This document shows, piece by piece, positions 17,341 to 26,562 of a DNA stretch of 64,000 bases. Each line of letters begins with the position of its first letter. Positions within the stretch are counted from its first letter, which is position 1. The stretch covers positions 2,852,001 to 2,916,000 of the forward strand of contig NZ_JABWRB020000001.1 of assembly GCF_014268745.2 (NCBI RefSeq). The letters run 5' to 3'. The position numbers and the translations under genes are program-made. The notes under the pieces are model-generated. The model saw only the letters and a list, made by a program, of their open reading frames with translations, was not told the origin of the DNA and did no database searches. This stretch comes from Pseudomonas zanjanensis (lineage in GTDB: Bacteria; Pseudomonadota; Gammaproteobacteria; Pseudomonadales; Pseudomonadaceae).

Positions 17341-18357
17341 TCAGCACGGATGACGCCCGATCATGAAGGCGCTGTCAGGATCCGAAGTCACCGGCAACCC
17401 CGACGCGACCAAGCCTTGGCGCAGCGACTTCATGAAACGATCCGGCACGCGCATCGCCGGGGCACGCAGTGGTCCGCCGTTGAAGCCGGCGAGCCAGTCC
17501 TGGTATTTCCACATCGTGCGGTTGAGCACACCGGTACCGCCGGCGTAGCTTTGCGCAGCAGCGCCGTTGGCACTGCGGGCCGGATTGACCTTCCAATACA
17601 GTTCCATCGCCTCTTCAAATCGGCCCGTGCGGGCCAGTTCGAAGGCTTTCGGGTAGTAGTCACTCATCCAGGCGGTGTTGCTGGTGCCGGAAAATTGCAG
17701 TTTCATCAGGCTCATCAAGGGGATAGCGTCGCCTTCGATCGGGCAACTGATCACCACTTGATCGCGGAAGTGGTGATACATCTCACAAATGCCCGCTGGC
17801 AGCGGGAACCCTTGCTCGGACTTGATGGCGGCGATATTCGGGCAATCGGCCAACAGCCGACGAACCAACTCCAACGACATCCCCGCTGGATGCACGCGCT
17901 CGAAGCCCCATAGCGGGATCGGAAAGAGCATGACGGCAAGGTCCGTGGCATCGCAGAACGACTTGGTGTAGTCGTAGATTTCCTGCTCGCTGGTCGGCCA
18001 GAACTGCGGCGGATAGGAGAGCAGGACGATATCTGCGCCGGCATTCTCGGCAAGCTTCACCGCCTCGATGTTCTCGGCAAGCGTGCCAAAAGCCGCGTGG
18101 AAGAACAGGAGCAGGTTTTTCCCCGACTCACGGGCCCAGGCGGTGAACTGCGCGTTCTCCTGGGGAGAGATCGCCAGCTCGCTGCACAGCAACGTGGCGC
18201 TGTAGCCCAGGCCGACCGTATGTTCAATGTCGTGGCGAATGCCACGTTCGTTGAGTCGCTTAAGATCGGCGCTGAAACTTGGAATGGTGACCGCCGAGCA
18301 GCCCACCAGGTTTTCCCGCGCCCAGGCACGGGCATCTGCTTTCTTGTATGTGGCCAT
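17341..18357 (-). CDS. DapA-family aldolase/deaminase/hydratase
   Basis: This 338-residue TIM-barrel protein belongs to the dihydrodipicolinate synthase/N-acetylneuraminate lyase superfamily. The Schiff-base Lys is in NIAAIKSEQGFPL near residue 180 and the Tyr is in IVLLSYPPQFW. The last 50 residues (AGFNGGPLRAPAMRVPDRF) resemble the extra helix of hydratase-aldolase branches. It is unlikely to be DapA itself, given its operon with an ornithine cyclodeaminase-like gene and an aldehyde dehydrogenase. A pyrroline-hydroxycarboxylate deaminase (hydroxyproline-type pathway) or an aromatic hydratase-aldolase are the main options. The start at 18357 was chosen for its conserved N-terminus; the frame is open further upstream. 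Confidence 0.82.
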   Translation of the reverse strand: MATYKKADARAWARENLVGCSAVTIPSFSADLKRLNERGIRHDIEHTVGLGYSATLLCSELAISPQENAQFTAWARESGKNLLLFFHAAFGTLAENIEAVKLAENAGADIVLLSYPPQFWPTSEQEIYDYTKSFCDATDLAVMLFPIPLWGFERVHPAGMSLELVRRLLADCPNIAAIKSEQGFPLPAGICEMYHHFRDQVVISCPIEGDAIPLMSLMKLQFSGTSNTAWMSDYYPKAFELARTGRFEEAMELYWKVNPARSANGAAAQSYAGGTGVLNRTMWKYQDWLAGFNGGPLRAPAMRVPDRFMKSLRQGLVASGLPVTSDPDSAFMIGRHPC

Positions 18358-18385
18358 GATGATTTTCCTTCGAACAGTGGAGGGG

Positions 18386-19396
18386 TTATTTCGAGACAGG
18401 GACAATGCTGGCGGGCAACTCGATGCCGAGGCCTTGTTGCCGGGCGCGCTCGTACAGGGCTTGGGCGATGACGACGTCCTGCAGCGCCGAGCCAACAGAC
18501 TTGTAAAGAACGATGTCGCTTTCGTTTTGCCGTGGGGTGACACGACCCGCGACGAGGTCCGACAGCGCGACCAATTTGTCGGCGACATACACGCCGGCAC
18601 TGATCGCCGCAATGGCATCGCCGGTATCGTGGAGTACCTCTTGCGGCATATCGGCGACGATGCAGACGGCTCGCTCCATCGTGACCGGGTCAACTTCCCG
18701 TTGCTCAGGCAAGGTGGAACCCAACGACACGACCGTAGTGCCGGGGCAAAGCCACGCGCCTTGCAACACCGGCGACTCGTCACGGCTGCGGGCGGCACAA
18801 ATCACCACATCACAATCCTGCACGGCCTCTTGCGCGCTGTTCACCGCTTGGATATCCAGCCCAGGCCTGAAGCTTTCGGCAAAGCGCTCGCGGCTCGCGG
18901 GCGTTGGGCTGAACACCCGGACTTGAGTCACATCGCGCACGGACTTCAGGCAGTCCAACGCGCCACGGGCCTCGAACCCCGAGCCAATCACACCCACCCG
19001 CAGCCCGTGCTTGGGCGCCAGCAAATCGACCGCCAGCGCAGCGGTTGCCGCCGTGCGCAAACCCGTGACCCGATTGCCGTCGATCAGGGCAGTGAGCGCC
19101 ATGGTTTGCTGATTGAACAACGCGATCAGGTAGCTGGCACAGCGCGCCCGCATGGAGGCCGCGATCAACTTGCAGCCCATGTGGCCGCCAGTGGGTGGGA
19201 CAGCGGTCAGGCTGCGCAGCCAGATGCCATCGCCCCGGGCCATGGAGCGAGGCGGTACCATGGCGTCCGATGCGGGACTTGCATACGCCTCGGCGAGCGC
19301 GGCGACGGCGGTGCTCCAGTCGGCGAGCGAGGCCACATCGGCGTCACTGAGAAAAAGCGTCGGGGCAATGACTTGGAGTTCTTGGGCGTGATGCAT
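18386..19396 (-). CDS. ornithine cyclodeaminase / mu-crystallin family protein
   Basis: About 336 residues. It contains the Rossmann GVIGSGFEARGALDCLKSV, the conserved TGLRTAATAALAVDLLA and GHMGCKLI, and the typical SLGSTLPEQREVD block after the cofactor domain. Members are NAD(P)-dependent enzymes: ornithine cyclodeaminase, 1-pyrroline-2-carboxylate reductase and ketimine reductase. It is the first gene of the three-gene operon, placed downstream of a LysR gene on the same strand. The ATG at 19396 has a GCGAGG site ten bases upstream; the frame is open further upstream without support. Confidence 0.84.
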   Translation of the reverse strand: MHHAQELQVIAPTLFLSDADVASLADWSTAVAALAEAYASPASDAMVPPRSMARGDGIWLRSLTAVPPTGGHMGCKLIAASMRARCASYLIALFNQQTMALTALIDGNRVTGLRTAATAALAVDLLAPKHGLRVGVIGSGFEARGALDCLKSVRDVTQVRVFSPTPASRERFAESFRPGLDIQAVNSAQEAVQDCDVVICAARSRDESPVLQGAWLCPGTTVVSLGSTLPEQREVDPVTMERAVCIVADMPQEVLHDTGDAIAAISAGVYVADKLVALSDLVAGRVTPRQNESDIVLYKSVGSALQDVVIAQALYERARQQGLGIELPASIVPVSK

Positions 19397-19495
19397 GGCG
19401 CAAACCTCGCAATCGGGGATCAGTCGTTGGTTGACTGACACCCTACGAGGCGCGCCCCCCACCGAATACTGCTGGGGATGCAAAGCAGCTATCGC

Positions 19496-20446
19496 TTAAA
19501 TCGATGGCATGGACAGATTGCAAATCAGCCGTCGCACTTCACGGGAAGCACGAGTCAAGGGGCGCCGGGGCGATTCGACCAGCACGACAAAGCGCTCCAA
19601 CACAGGCTCGATAATGCGCGATGAAACCAGCCGTTGATCCAGCGAGCCCGGCAGCACAGAGGCAATCGCATAGCCTCCGCCTGCCGCGACGACCTCGTAC
19701 TGGAGCTGGACCGAGTCGGCTTCCACGGCCACGCACAGCTCCACGCCTTGCTCGGCGGCCAAATGATCGAGCCTGGCCCTCAGCAGATGCGGTCGCCCTG
19801 GCACGACCAATGGCAGCCCCGATAGATTTTCCAGCGCAATATCTCGACTTCCGAACAGAGGATCAGCGGTAGGTCCTACCAGGTGCAGCGGTAGCCTGGC
19901 CAGCAGATGGGCTTGGCCGATGCTCGCCTCGCTCTCACGCAGCACCAGCGCCATATCCAGACGACCATCGTGCAACTGCTCTTCGAGTTGAGCGCTCGCG
20001 CCCTCGATCAGGTGCAATCTCACACCGGGCATCTGGGCACGCACCGCAGCAAAAAGCGTCCCCGCAAACCGGCGCACCGCGGAGGGCAACATGCCCACGA
20101 CCACCTCCCCCACTGGTTTGCCACGCAGGTTGCGAATGTCATCGGCAAGGCTTTCAGCGTTCGCCAGAAGATCCGATATACAGGGCAGCAGCTGCTCGCC
20201 AAACTCGGTCAGGACCACCCCGCGCCCGGTGCGATGGAACAGGCGTTCGCCACATTGCGATTCGAGCAGGGCAATATTGCGACTCACCATGGACTGCGGC
20301 ATGTCCAGCAGCACGGCTGCTTTGCTGAGACTGCCAGCCGCCACGACCCGGACGAACAAAGTCCAGCGGGGATCGATGATGGTGAGCGCCGTGGCAGTAG
20401 GCTGCGTGGCCGTGTCCGGCACCGGGTAGCTCTGGTTATCCGTCAT
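19496..20446 (-). CDS. LysR-family regulator (second in window)
   Basis: About 316 residues. The N-terminal winged helix (WTLFVRVVAAGSLSKAAVLLDMPQSMVSRNIALLESQCGERLF) is followed by a substrate-binding domain. Its ATG overlaps the GntR stop codon by four bases (ATGA), so it is the last cistron of the long run coming from 27632 or beyond. It is upstream of and collinear with the cyclodeaminase/DapA/ALDH genes, which it may control. Its N-terminal tail before the HTH is longer than usual (about 25 residues). Confidence 0.87.
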   Translation of the reverse strand: MTDNQSYPVPDTATQPTATALTIIDPRWTLFVRVVAAGSLSKAAVLLDMPQSMVSRNIALLESQCGERLFHRTGRGVVLTEFGEQLLPCISDLLANAESLADDIRNLRGKPVGEVVVGMLPSAVRRFAGTLFAAVRAQMPGVRLHLIEGASAQLEEQLHDGRLDMALVLRESEASIGQAHLLARLPLHLVGPTADPLFGSRDIALENLSGLPLVVPGRPHLLRARLDHLAAEQGVELCVAVEADSVQLQYEVVAAGGGYAIASVLPGSLDQRLVSSRIIEPVLERFVVLVESPRRPLTRASREVRRLICNLSMPSI

Positions 20447-21174
20447 GTCATCAACTCTTGGCGGGCCTGGTGCAAGTATTCGCGACTGTCCTGGAGATGC
20501 AGGCGCATCGCAGCACGTGCGCATTCAGCGTCCTGATGGAAGATCGCCTGGTAAATCTGTTCGTGCTCGCTTTGCATGCGCTGTTCGTAATGCAAAGGCT
20601 CATCGTGAAACAGGCGCGCGGAATCCAGTCGGCTGCGCGGGATGATGACCTCGCCCAGGTTGAGCAGTGTGCTGGCGATGTAGGGGTTGCCGGTCGCCTG
20701 GGCAATGCCAAAATGGAATTGAAAATCCAACGCCGCCCGATCATTGACGCTGACATCCGGCTGCCCGAGCTGATCGAGAAGAGCCCGTAACCCCGTCAAC
20801 TGATCCGGGTTGCGTCGCTGGGCCGCCAGCCCGGCGGCTTCTACCTCAAGACCGATCCGAAACTCCATGATCGCCAGCGAATCGGTGATGAGACCGATCG
20901 TCGACGGGTCGATGAAGGCCCCCAACGACAGGGCGCTACCGCGTACAAAGGTCCCGATACCGTGGCGTGTCTCAACCATTCCGGCAGCCTGTAGACGCGA
21001 CATGGCCTCGCGCACCACGGTCCTGCTGACCCCATGCTCCAGCATGAGGGCCGACTCGGTGGGCAACTGTTCACCGCCACGCAGCCGTCCCTCGACAATG
21101 TGCTCCGACAGCAGCGCCTCAAGCCCCTGGGACAGGCTACCGCGCTTTTTTTCACCGGCCGCTGGCGCGCTCAT
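20443..21174 (-). CDS. GntR-family regulator (FadR subfamily)
   Basis: About 243 residues. The winged helix (LRGGEQLPTESALMLEHGVSRTVVREAMSRLQAAGMVETRHGIGTFV) precedes an all-helical FCD effector domain with the usual acidic and His metal-site pattern (DFQFHFGIAQATGNPY, EHEQIYQAI). It is translationally coupled to the cyclase before it and the LysR gene after it by ATGA overlaps. FadR-type regulators usually repress catabolic operons until an organic acid binds, so it could sense an intermediate of this block. Confidence 0.9.
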   Translation of the reverse strand: MSAPAAGEKKRGSLSQGLEALLSEHIVEGRLRGGEQLPTESALMLEHGVSRTVVREAMSRLQAAGMVETRHGIGTFVRGSALSLGAFIDPSTIGLITDSLAIMEFRIGLEVEAAGLAAQRRNPDQLTGLRALLDQLGQPDVSVNDRAALDFQFHFGIAQATGNPYIASTLLNLGEVIIPRSRLDSARLFHDEPLHYEQRMQSEHEQIYQAIFHQDAECARAAMRLHLQDSREYLHQARQELMT

Positions 21175-21956
21175 TCCTCGAAAATCGCGACGGCGCGGAC
21201 GAAGCCGGCCGAAGCGTGCCTGATCTTGTAGGGAAAGCAGGACACCTGGAAACCATGGGCCGGTAGGCATTCCAGGTTGGCCAGTTTTTCCATCTGGCCG
21301 TAGCCGATGTCGCGTCCGGCCTTGTGGCCTTCCCAGATGATCGAGGCATCGCCCGTGGCGGCGAAGCGTTCGCGTGTGTACTTGAACGGCGCATCCCAGC
21401 TCCAGGCATCGGTGCCGACCACGCGCACGCCGCGCTCCAACAAGTACAACGTGGCCTCACGGCCGATGCCGACCCCGGCGTCCAGGTACCCTGGCTGGCC
21501 GAACAGCGCACCGGCACGGGTGTTGACCAGGACAATGTCCAGCGGCCGTAGAACATGGCCAATACGCTCCAACTCGGCTTGCACTTGGGCAGCGTTGACC
21601 ACATGACCATCTGGCAAATGACGAAAGTCCAGCTTCACGCCCGGTTGCAGGCACCAGTCCAACGGCAACTCGTCGATGCCAAACGCCGGCTTGCCACCGT
21701 CCGTGGTCGAGGCGTAGTGCCAAGGGGCGTCCATGTGCGTACCGCTGTGCGTGGTGATCTGCAGGCGCTCGGCCGCCCAGGATTCGTCACCGGGCAGTTG
21801 CGCCTTGGACAGGCCGGGAAACATCGCGGCCATCTCCGGCCAACCTTGCTGATGGTCCATGTAGTCGATTCTCGGCAGCAATGGCGGCGGATCGGTGTAG
21901 GGATTGTTGTCCAGGGTCACGGACAGGTCCACCAGGCGGCGTTTAGTTGATTGCAT
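21171..21956 (-). CDS. cyclase-family (kynurenine formamidase-like) metal hydrolase
   Basis: About 261 residues. The family signature TTHSGTHMDAPWHY (Zn/Mn ligands) lies near residue 72. Later conserved parts are LVNTRAGALFGQPGYLDAGVGIGREATLYLLERGVRVVGTDAWSWD and the FPYKI end. Members hydrolyse amides or lactones, or act as isatin hydrolases. The ATG at 21956 with GGAG nine bases upstream is preferred over a GTG at 21962. It overlaps the end of the epimerase gene by 14 bases, so it is part of the same operon. The substrate is unknown. Confidence 0.87.
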   Translation of the reverse strand: MQSTKRRLVDLSVTLDNNPYTDPPPLLPRIDYMDHQQGWPEMAAMFPGLSKAQLPGDESWAAERLQITTHSGTHMDAPWHYASTTDGGKPAFGIDELPLDWCLQPGVKLDFRHLPDGHVVNAAQVQAELERIGHVLRPLDIVLVNTRAGALFGQPGYLDAGVGIGREATLYLLERGVRVVGTDAWSWDAPFKYTRERFAATGDASIIWEGHKAGRDIGYGQMEKLANLECLPAHGFQVSCFPYKIRHASAGFVRAVAIFEE

Positions 21957-22950
21957 TTTCACTCACTCCAAGTCCCACCCGCCCACGCGCACGACGCGTC
22001 GGGGTGGCAGCGTTCAAACTGTTACGTATCAAGGCGCCAGCCGAGCCGTCATGGCGAAAGCCAAGGGCGCGGGCCAGAGGGGTTTTCATTGCGGGGAAGT
22101 TGCCGAACAATGCTTGCAGTCCAGCGTCCGGTGCGAAGCTGATCAGCCCGCGGCGTTCCTGCCCGTAGACGGCGGCCAGGGCATCCATGACCTGGGCAAT
22201 GGACAGGTGCAACAGCGGTAATTGCCAGACACGTGACTCGCCAAGCTCAACGGCGGGCAGTTCGGCGGCCCGCAGCAGGTTATCCACGCAACACCGCACG
22301 GACATCCACCACGCCTGCGCCTGGGGCGACACCGGGCAGCAATACGGTTCACCTTGAGCAAAGGCGTGCAGCAGGTCGCTCATGAACGCCGAGCGCAGGC
22401 CGTTGGGTTCACGTGGACGGGCGACAATGCCGGGCAGGCGCACGGCCCGACCGTCCACCTCGCCCCGTCGGGCAAGGTCGTTGATCGCCATTTCCACCAT
22501 CGCCTTGTGCGCCCCGTAACTCAACTGCGGGTGCGGCACGGCGCGCTCATCCATGCGGGCCGGCAGGTCGCCGCCGTACACCGCCACGCTGCTGGCATAC
22601 ACCAGCACCGGCACGCCAGGCTGTTGGCGCAACTGGTCAAGCAACTCCAGGCTTGCCAACAGGTTGACCTGATAGCCCAGTGAATAATGCTGCTCGGCCG
22701 CGCCACCTGGAATGCTGACCAAGTGAAAAACCACATCGATGCCATCGGCCAAGGCGCGGCGCAATAGCGCGGCGTCGGTGACACTGCCGCAATGCTGGCG
22801 CAGGCGTTTATCCTCGGCAAACCCCACCAATTCCTTGTCCAGCAAGATCAACGCGCTGATCGGCCGGCCGCGCAACTCATTGGTCTGGAGCAATCGTTTC
22901 ACCAGCGCCCGGCCAACAAAACCATTGGCTCCGGTAATCATCACGCGCAT
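21943..22950 (-). CDS. NAD-dependent epimerase/dehydratase (DenD-like extended SDR)
   Basis: About 335 residues. An extended SDR with VMITGANGFVGRALVKRLL at the N-terminus, the VYASSVAVYGG strand, and a catalytic YxxxK seen in LSYGAHKAMVEMAI. The sequence resembles D-erythronate dehydrogenase-like proteins more than sugar-nucleotide epimerases, but specificity is uncertain. It starts inside the last codons of the FAH gene (8-10-base overlap with GGAGG upstream) and ends within the cyclase gene. It is an oxidoreductase step of the long catabolic operon. Confidence 0.85.
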   Translation of the reverse strand: MRVMITGANGFVGRALVKRLLQTNELRGRPISALILLDKELVGFAEDKRLRQHCGSVTDAALLRRALADGIDVVFHLVSIPGGAAEQHYSLGYQVNLLASLELLDQLRQQPGVPVLVYASSVAVYGGDLPARMDERAVPHPQLSYGAHKAMVEMAINDLARRGEVDGRAVRLPGIVARPREPNGLRSAFMSDLLHAFAQGEPYCCPVSPQAQAWWMSVRCCVDNLLRAAELPAVELGESRVWQLPLLHLSIAQVMDALAAVYGQERRGLISFAPDAGLQALFGNFPAMKTPLARALGFRHDGSAGALIRNSLNAATPTRRARGRVGLGVSENAIN

Positions 22951-23933
22951 GGGAGGCCTCCGCGCACGACACACTGGTCTATCGCCCCGAACACCGACTG
23001 CCCTTGCAGATCGAAGACCTCCATGCGCACGCGGTCGCCAAAGCGCATGAAGGACGTCCGTGGCGCACCGTGCTCGATCATCTCAACGGCACGACGTTCG
23101 GCGATGCAGGCCGCGCCCACCGTGGGGTCGGCATTGGAAACCGTGCCGGAACCGATCACGCAGCCAGCCCTGAGACGCCGGGTCAGCGCTGCGTGGGCGA
23201 TCAATTGATGAAAGCCGAAATGCATGGCACCACCGTGTGCATGACCGAACCACTGGCCGTTCCACTCGACCCTCAGCGGCAGGTGCACCCGCCCGTCGCG
23301 CCAGCCTTCGCCCAACTCGTCGGGGGTGATTGCCACCGGGGCGAAACTTGACGAGGATTTGGCCTGGATAAACCCGAAGCCCGTCTTCATCTCTCGGGGT
23401 GCAAGTGCGCGCAAGCTGACGTCGTTGACTTGCACAATGAGCCGAATATGGTCGATGGCGTCTTGTGCCGAGCAACCCATGGGAACCTCATCGACCACCA
23501 CGGCGAATTCACCTTCGAAGTCGATGCCATGGGTTTCACTGGGCAGCACGATGTCATCGCGAGCACCGAGGAAGTCATCGCCGCAGCCCTGGTACATCAG
23601 CGGCGTGTGCTCGACACCTTCAATCGGGTCCAGCGAAAACGCTTTCTGCATCCGCTCGCCATGGCTGAGAAACGATGAGGCATCCAGCCACTGCCAGGCA
23701 CGCGGCAAGGGTGCGGCGGCTTGTTGCGGATCAAAGGCGAAGGCCCCGGCCAGCGAGCCTTCGTTCAGGACGTCATAGCGAGCGCGCAAAGCGGCTTCAA
23801 CCCGCGGCCAATGCTCGATGGCCTCCTGCAGTGTCCCGGCGATGTCACTGGCCTCCACCGCCCAGGCCAGGTCGCGCGACACCACCAGCAGGCGACCGTC
23901 ACGGTTGTGATCTTTCAGGGTGCTGAGCTTCAT
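22941..23933 (-). CDS. fumarylacetoacetate hydrolase-family protein
   Basis: This 330-residue protein has an FAH fold. The central part shows the metal-binding acidic residues (GIDFEGEFAVVVDEVPMGCS, VQVNDVSLRAL) and the GSGTVSNADPTVGAACIAE strand. FAH relatives cleave C-C bonds of beta-diketo acids, for example fumarylacetoacetate or fumarylpyruvate, or hydrate/decarboxylate ring-cleavage products. It follows the cupin gene with an ATGA overlap. A cupin dioxygenase next to an FAH enzyme recalls gentisate-type pathways, which supports ring-fission product processing here. Confidence 0.87.
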   Translation of the reverse strand: MKLSTLKDHNRDGRLLVVSRDLAWAVEASDIAGTLQEAIEHWPRVEAALRARYDVLNEGSLAGAFAFDPQQAAAPLPRAWQWLDASSFLSHGERMQKAFSLDPIEGVEHTPLMYQGCGDDFLGARDDIVLPSETHGIDFEGEFAVVVDEVPMGCSAQDAIDHIRLIVQVNDVSLRALAPREMKTGFGFIQAKSSSSFAPVAITPDELGEGWRDGRVHLPLRVEWNGQWFGHAHGGAMHFGFHQLIAHAALTRRLRAGCVIGSGTVSNADPTVGAACIAERRAVEMIEHGAPRTSFMRFGDRVRMEVFDLQGQSVFGAIDQCVVRGGLPCA

Positions 23934-24556
23934 GCCGGTTCTCCTTGCAGCTCGGGGGCGAAGCGACCATCGAGCAGCACAAACAGCATGCGCGCCATCT
24001 GCTCGGTGCGATTGCTCCAGGCGTGGTTGGTGCCGCGCTGCACGACGATGTCACCGCGTTTGAGATGCACCTCCTCACCATCGAGCACCAGCCAGACCTC
24101 GCCCTCGGTGACCACGCCGTAGTCCAGCGTTTCGGTACGGTGCATCAGCTTGTGCTTGGAGTCCGCCTGCCCTGTACCGGCATGAGCCTGGCCAATTTCG
24201 GCGAAGGCGGCCGCGGCATCCTCGGCGCTGACTTGGTTCTGCACGCTGTCGGGCGGAATATCCACCACGCGAATGACGCTGCCCAATGGTGCGGGGCTCA
24301 GTTGAAGCGGCTTGTTGGTGGGGTCGTCGCCGTTATCCAGCACGGCCGGGCTGGCACCACTGTTCCAGATCTCATGGAAGACCGTACCGGGCACGGCCTT
24401 GAGGGGGAAGCTGTTGGGCGTTGGTCCGCTGAGCGCGACCACCGCCTGGCCCTGGGCATCGTGCCCGGTGACCACGCGTTTGAAACCAGGAAGCTGTTGC
24501 ATGTTCGAGTCCTCAATCAGTTGGCGAAACGCGCCAGCGGGTATCGATGAATTCAT
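23930..24556 (-). CDS. cupin-domain protein
   Basis: This 208-residue protein has an N-terminal beta-rich part and a C-terminal cupin at about 130-200 (LDYGVVTEGEVWLVLDGEEVHLKRGDIVVQRGTNHAWSN). Motif 1 lacks the usual two His of metal cupins: YGVVTEGEVWLVL replaces HxH. HAWSN preserves the motif 2 His, and another His lies in HKLMHRTETLD. A catalytic metal site is therefore uncertain, and a binding or isomerase role is possible. An ATG at 24502 with GAGG is a good alternative start. It is coupled to the FAH gene by ATGA and lies 9 bases after the reductase gene. Confidence 0.82.
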   Translation of the reverse strand: MNSSIPAGAFRQLIEDSNMQQLPGFKRVVTGHDAQGQAVVALSGPTPNSFPLKAVPGTVFHEIWNSGASPAVLDNGDDPTNKPLQLSPAPLGSVIRVVDIPPDSVQNQVSAEDAAAAFAEIGQAHAGTGQADSKHKLMHRTETLDYGVVTEGEVWLVLDGEEVHLKRGDIVVQRGTNHAWSNRTEQMARMLFVLLDGRFAPELQGEPA

Positions 24557-24565
24557 GAGAAAACC

Positions 24566-25519
24566 TTAAAGATCGAGCACCAGCCGCGCGCTCCTCGCGC
24601 GCGAGCAGCAAGGCGTGAACTGGTCGTTGCGGGCCCGCTCGGCATCGGTCAGGAACATGTCGCGATGCTCCGGCTCGCCGTCCAGCACGCGCGTGATGCA
24701 GGTGCCGCAGATGCCCTGTTCGCAAGACAACGGGATGTCGATGCCGGCCTCCAGCAGCACCTGGGCGACGCTGAGCGTGGCCGGCACTTGGAAACACTGT
24801 CCGGTGCTGGCCAGTTGCACCTCGAAACCGCCCGCCTCGCTGGCCGGCGCAGCGGCGGCGGTAAAGTACTCACGGTGCAGTTGCGCTTCGGCCCAGCCCT
24901 GCGCGCGCGCCGTGCCGAGAACGTGTTCCATGAAACCGTTGGGGCCACAGACATACAGGTGACGGTCGGCGGCTGGCCCGGACAGAACCCGACCGGCGTC
25001 GAGACGCTGGACCTCCTCGCCATCGTCCATATGAACCTGCACGCAAGCGGCGAATGTCGAACGGCGGATGTACTCGATAAAGGCCATGCGCCCGGCCGAG
25101 CGACCGCAATAGTGCAGTTCGAAAGGCGCGCCGATCCGCGCCAGGCGCTCGGCCATGCAGAGGATCGGCGTGATGCCGATACCGCCGGCGAACAGCACGC
25201 TGTACCCCGCCCCATGCTCAAGCGGGAACAGGTTGCGTGGCTCGCTGATGCGCAGCCGACTACCTTCGTGCACCTGTTGGTGCATGGCCTGCGAACCGCC
25301 GCGAGACGCCGGGTCGAGCAACACGCCCAACAGGTAGCGGTGGCGTTCTTCGGGGTGATTGCACAGCGAGTACTGGCGCACCAGGCCATTGGGCAGGTGC
25401 ACGTCGATATGCGAGCCGGCGCTGAAGGCAGGCAACATGGAATCTTCCGCTGGGGCCAGTTCGAAGCTGTAGATGTCTTCGGCTTCGAGGCGTTTGCCAG
25501 TGACGATGACTTCAATCAT
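24566..25519 (-). CDS. VanB-type oxygenase reductase (flavin, NAD and 2Fe-2S)
   Basis: About 317 residues. In order it has a flavin domain ([12 protein letters not shown]), an NAD domain ([31 protein letters not shown]) and a C-terminal plant-type ferredoxin with CEQGICGTC plus a distal Cys (FTPCCSRA). This is the architecture of phthalate/vanillate demethylase reductases, which pass electrons from NADH to a Rieske oxygenase. The start codon overlaps the stop of Rieske oxygenase B (TGATG). It is the only reductase for the two oxygenases upstream and probably serves both. Confidence 0.92.
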   Translation of the reverse strand: MIEVIVTGKRLEAEDIYSFELAPAEDSMLPAFSAGSHIDVHLPNGLVRQYSLCNHPEERHRYLLGVLLDPASRGGSQAMHQQVHEGSRLRISEPRNLFPLEHGAGYSVLFAGGIGITPILCMAERLARIGAPFELHYCGRSAGRMAFIEYIRRSTFAACVQVHMDDGEEVQRLDAGRVLSGPAADRHLYVCGPNGFMEHVLGTARAQGWAEAQLHREYFTAAAAPASEAGGFEVQLASTGQCFQVPATLSVAQVLLEAGIDIPLSCEQGICGTCITRVLDGEPEHRDMFLTDAERARNDQFTPCCSRARSARLVLDL

Positions 25520-26562
25520 CACTTGGCACCCGCAGGCTGCTCAGCGGCAATCATGCGATCGAGTACACGCCGCGCGCGAACCGCTCCTGCGTCACCGATC
25601 AGCAGGACCGGCTTCAAGTCCCAGAACGATGCAGCGCCCATCATGCGCTGCTGCGCCTCGAGCATTGGCAAGTCTTCATCGGCAAAGGGCCGGCTGATCG
25701 CGGCCGCCTGCTCATCAGCGAATCTCTCGGCAAATTCGCCCATCGCCTTGGGGAAACAGACTGAGAACCAGTAGTGAGTCGTGGTCTCGGTCTCTGGAGT
25801 GAACAGATGCGGAATCGGTGTGGAAACGCCCTGATCCCTGGGGAGCCCGGTCGCCACGGCGCCGGAAAACAGCAACATATTCGCCGGAGCATCCCAACGC
25901 ACATCGATCCAACGGTCCACCGGTGTGCCCTGAGGAATGTTCCAGGCGGCGTACAGAAACTCCGGCATGATTTCCGCAACCGTCTGGCGGTTGGACCAAA
26001 CGGTGTTGCCCTCCTCTTGCACGCTAGTCAACGCGCTCTTGACGCCATCGCCACCCAACGTAGACGGATGCAGAAACTCGATATGACTCAGGTCCATGAT
26101 GTTGTCGGTTTCCAGCACGTAGTTGGCCCGCGCGTGCAGGTAGCGCTTGCCGACATACCAGTGGTCTTCATCCATGCAACTGAAATCCGGAATCAGCGTC
26201 GCATCGGCCAAGCGTGGATCACCCATCCAGATCCACAGCAGGCTGTAGCGTTCAACCAGCGGGTAGGCCTTGACCTTTGCCGCCTTGGGAATTGCACCAT
26301 CGCCGTGGGGGTTATGCACACAGGTGCCACTGCCATCGAATTCCAGGCCGTGGTACGGACAACGCACCGCATCGCCCTTGAGGATTCCCATGCCCAGGGG
26401 CGCGAAACGGTGGGGGCAGCGATCGGCAATGGCTTGGGCGTAACCTTGGGTGTCGCGAAAAAACACCACGGGTTCATTGAGCAAGGTTCGTTGGAACAGC
26501 TCGCCAGCCTTGACCTCGTTACCCCAGGCGGCCGCGTACCAGACGTTGCGTAGAAAGCTCAT
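25519..26562 (-). CDS. Rieske non-haem iron oxygenase B (VanA-like)
   Basis: This 347-residue protein has a Rieske centre [11 protein letters not shown]...[12 protein letters not shown] at about 49-75 and a mononuclear iron site with [19 protein letters not shown] near 155. VanA-like alpha subunits work as homotrimers in O-demethylation of methoxylated aromatic acids and related monooxygenations. It overlaps the preceding paralogue by four bases and the reductase by one base or so. The two paralogues share layout and most motif residues but differ in the substrate-pocket half, suggesting two substrates or positions. Confidence 0.92.
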   Translation of the reverse strand: MSFLRNVWYAAAWGNEVKAGELFQRTLLNEPVVFFRDTQGYAQAIADRCPHRFAPLGMGILKGDAVRCPYHGLEFDGSGTCVHNPHGDGAIPKAAKVKAYPLVERYSLLWIWMGDPRLADATLIPDFSCMDEDHWYVGKRYLHARANYVLETDNIMDLSHIEFLHPSTLGGDGVKSALTSVQEEGNTVWSNRQTVAEIMPEFLYAAWNIPQGTPVDRWIDVRWDAPANMLLFSGAVATGLPRDQGVSTPIPHLFTPETETTTHYWFSVCFPKAMGEFAERFADEQAAAISRPFADEDLPMLEAQQRMMGAASFWDLKPVLLIGDAGAVRARRVLDRMIAAEQPAGAK

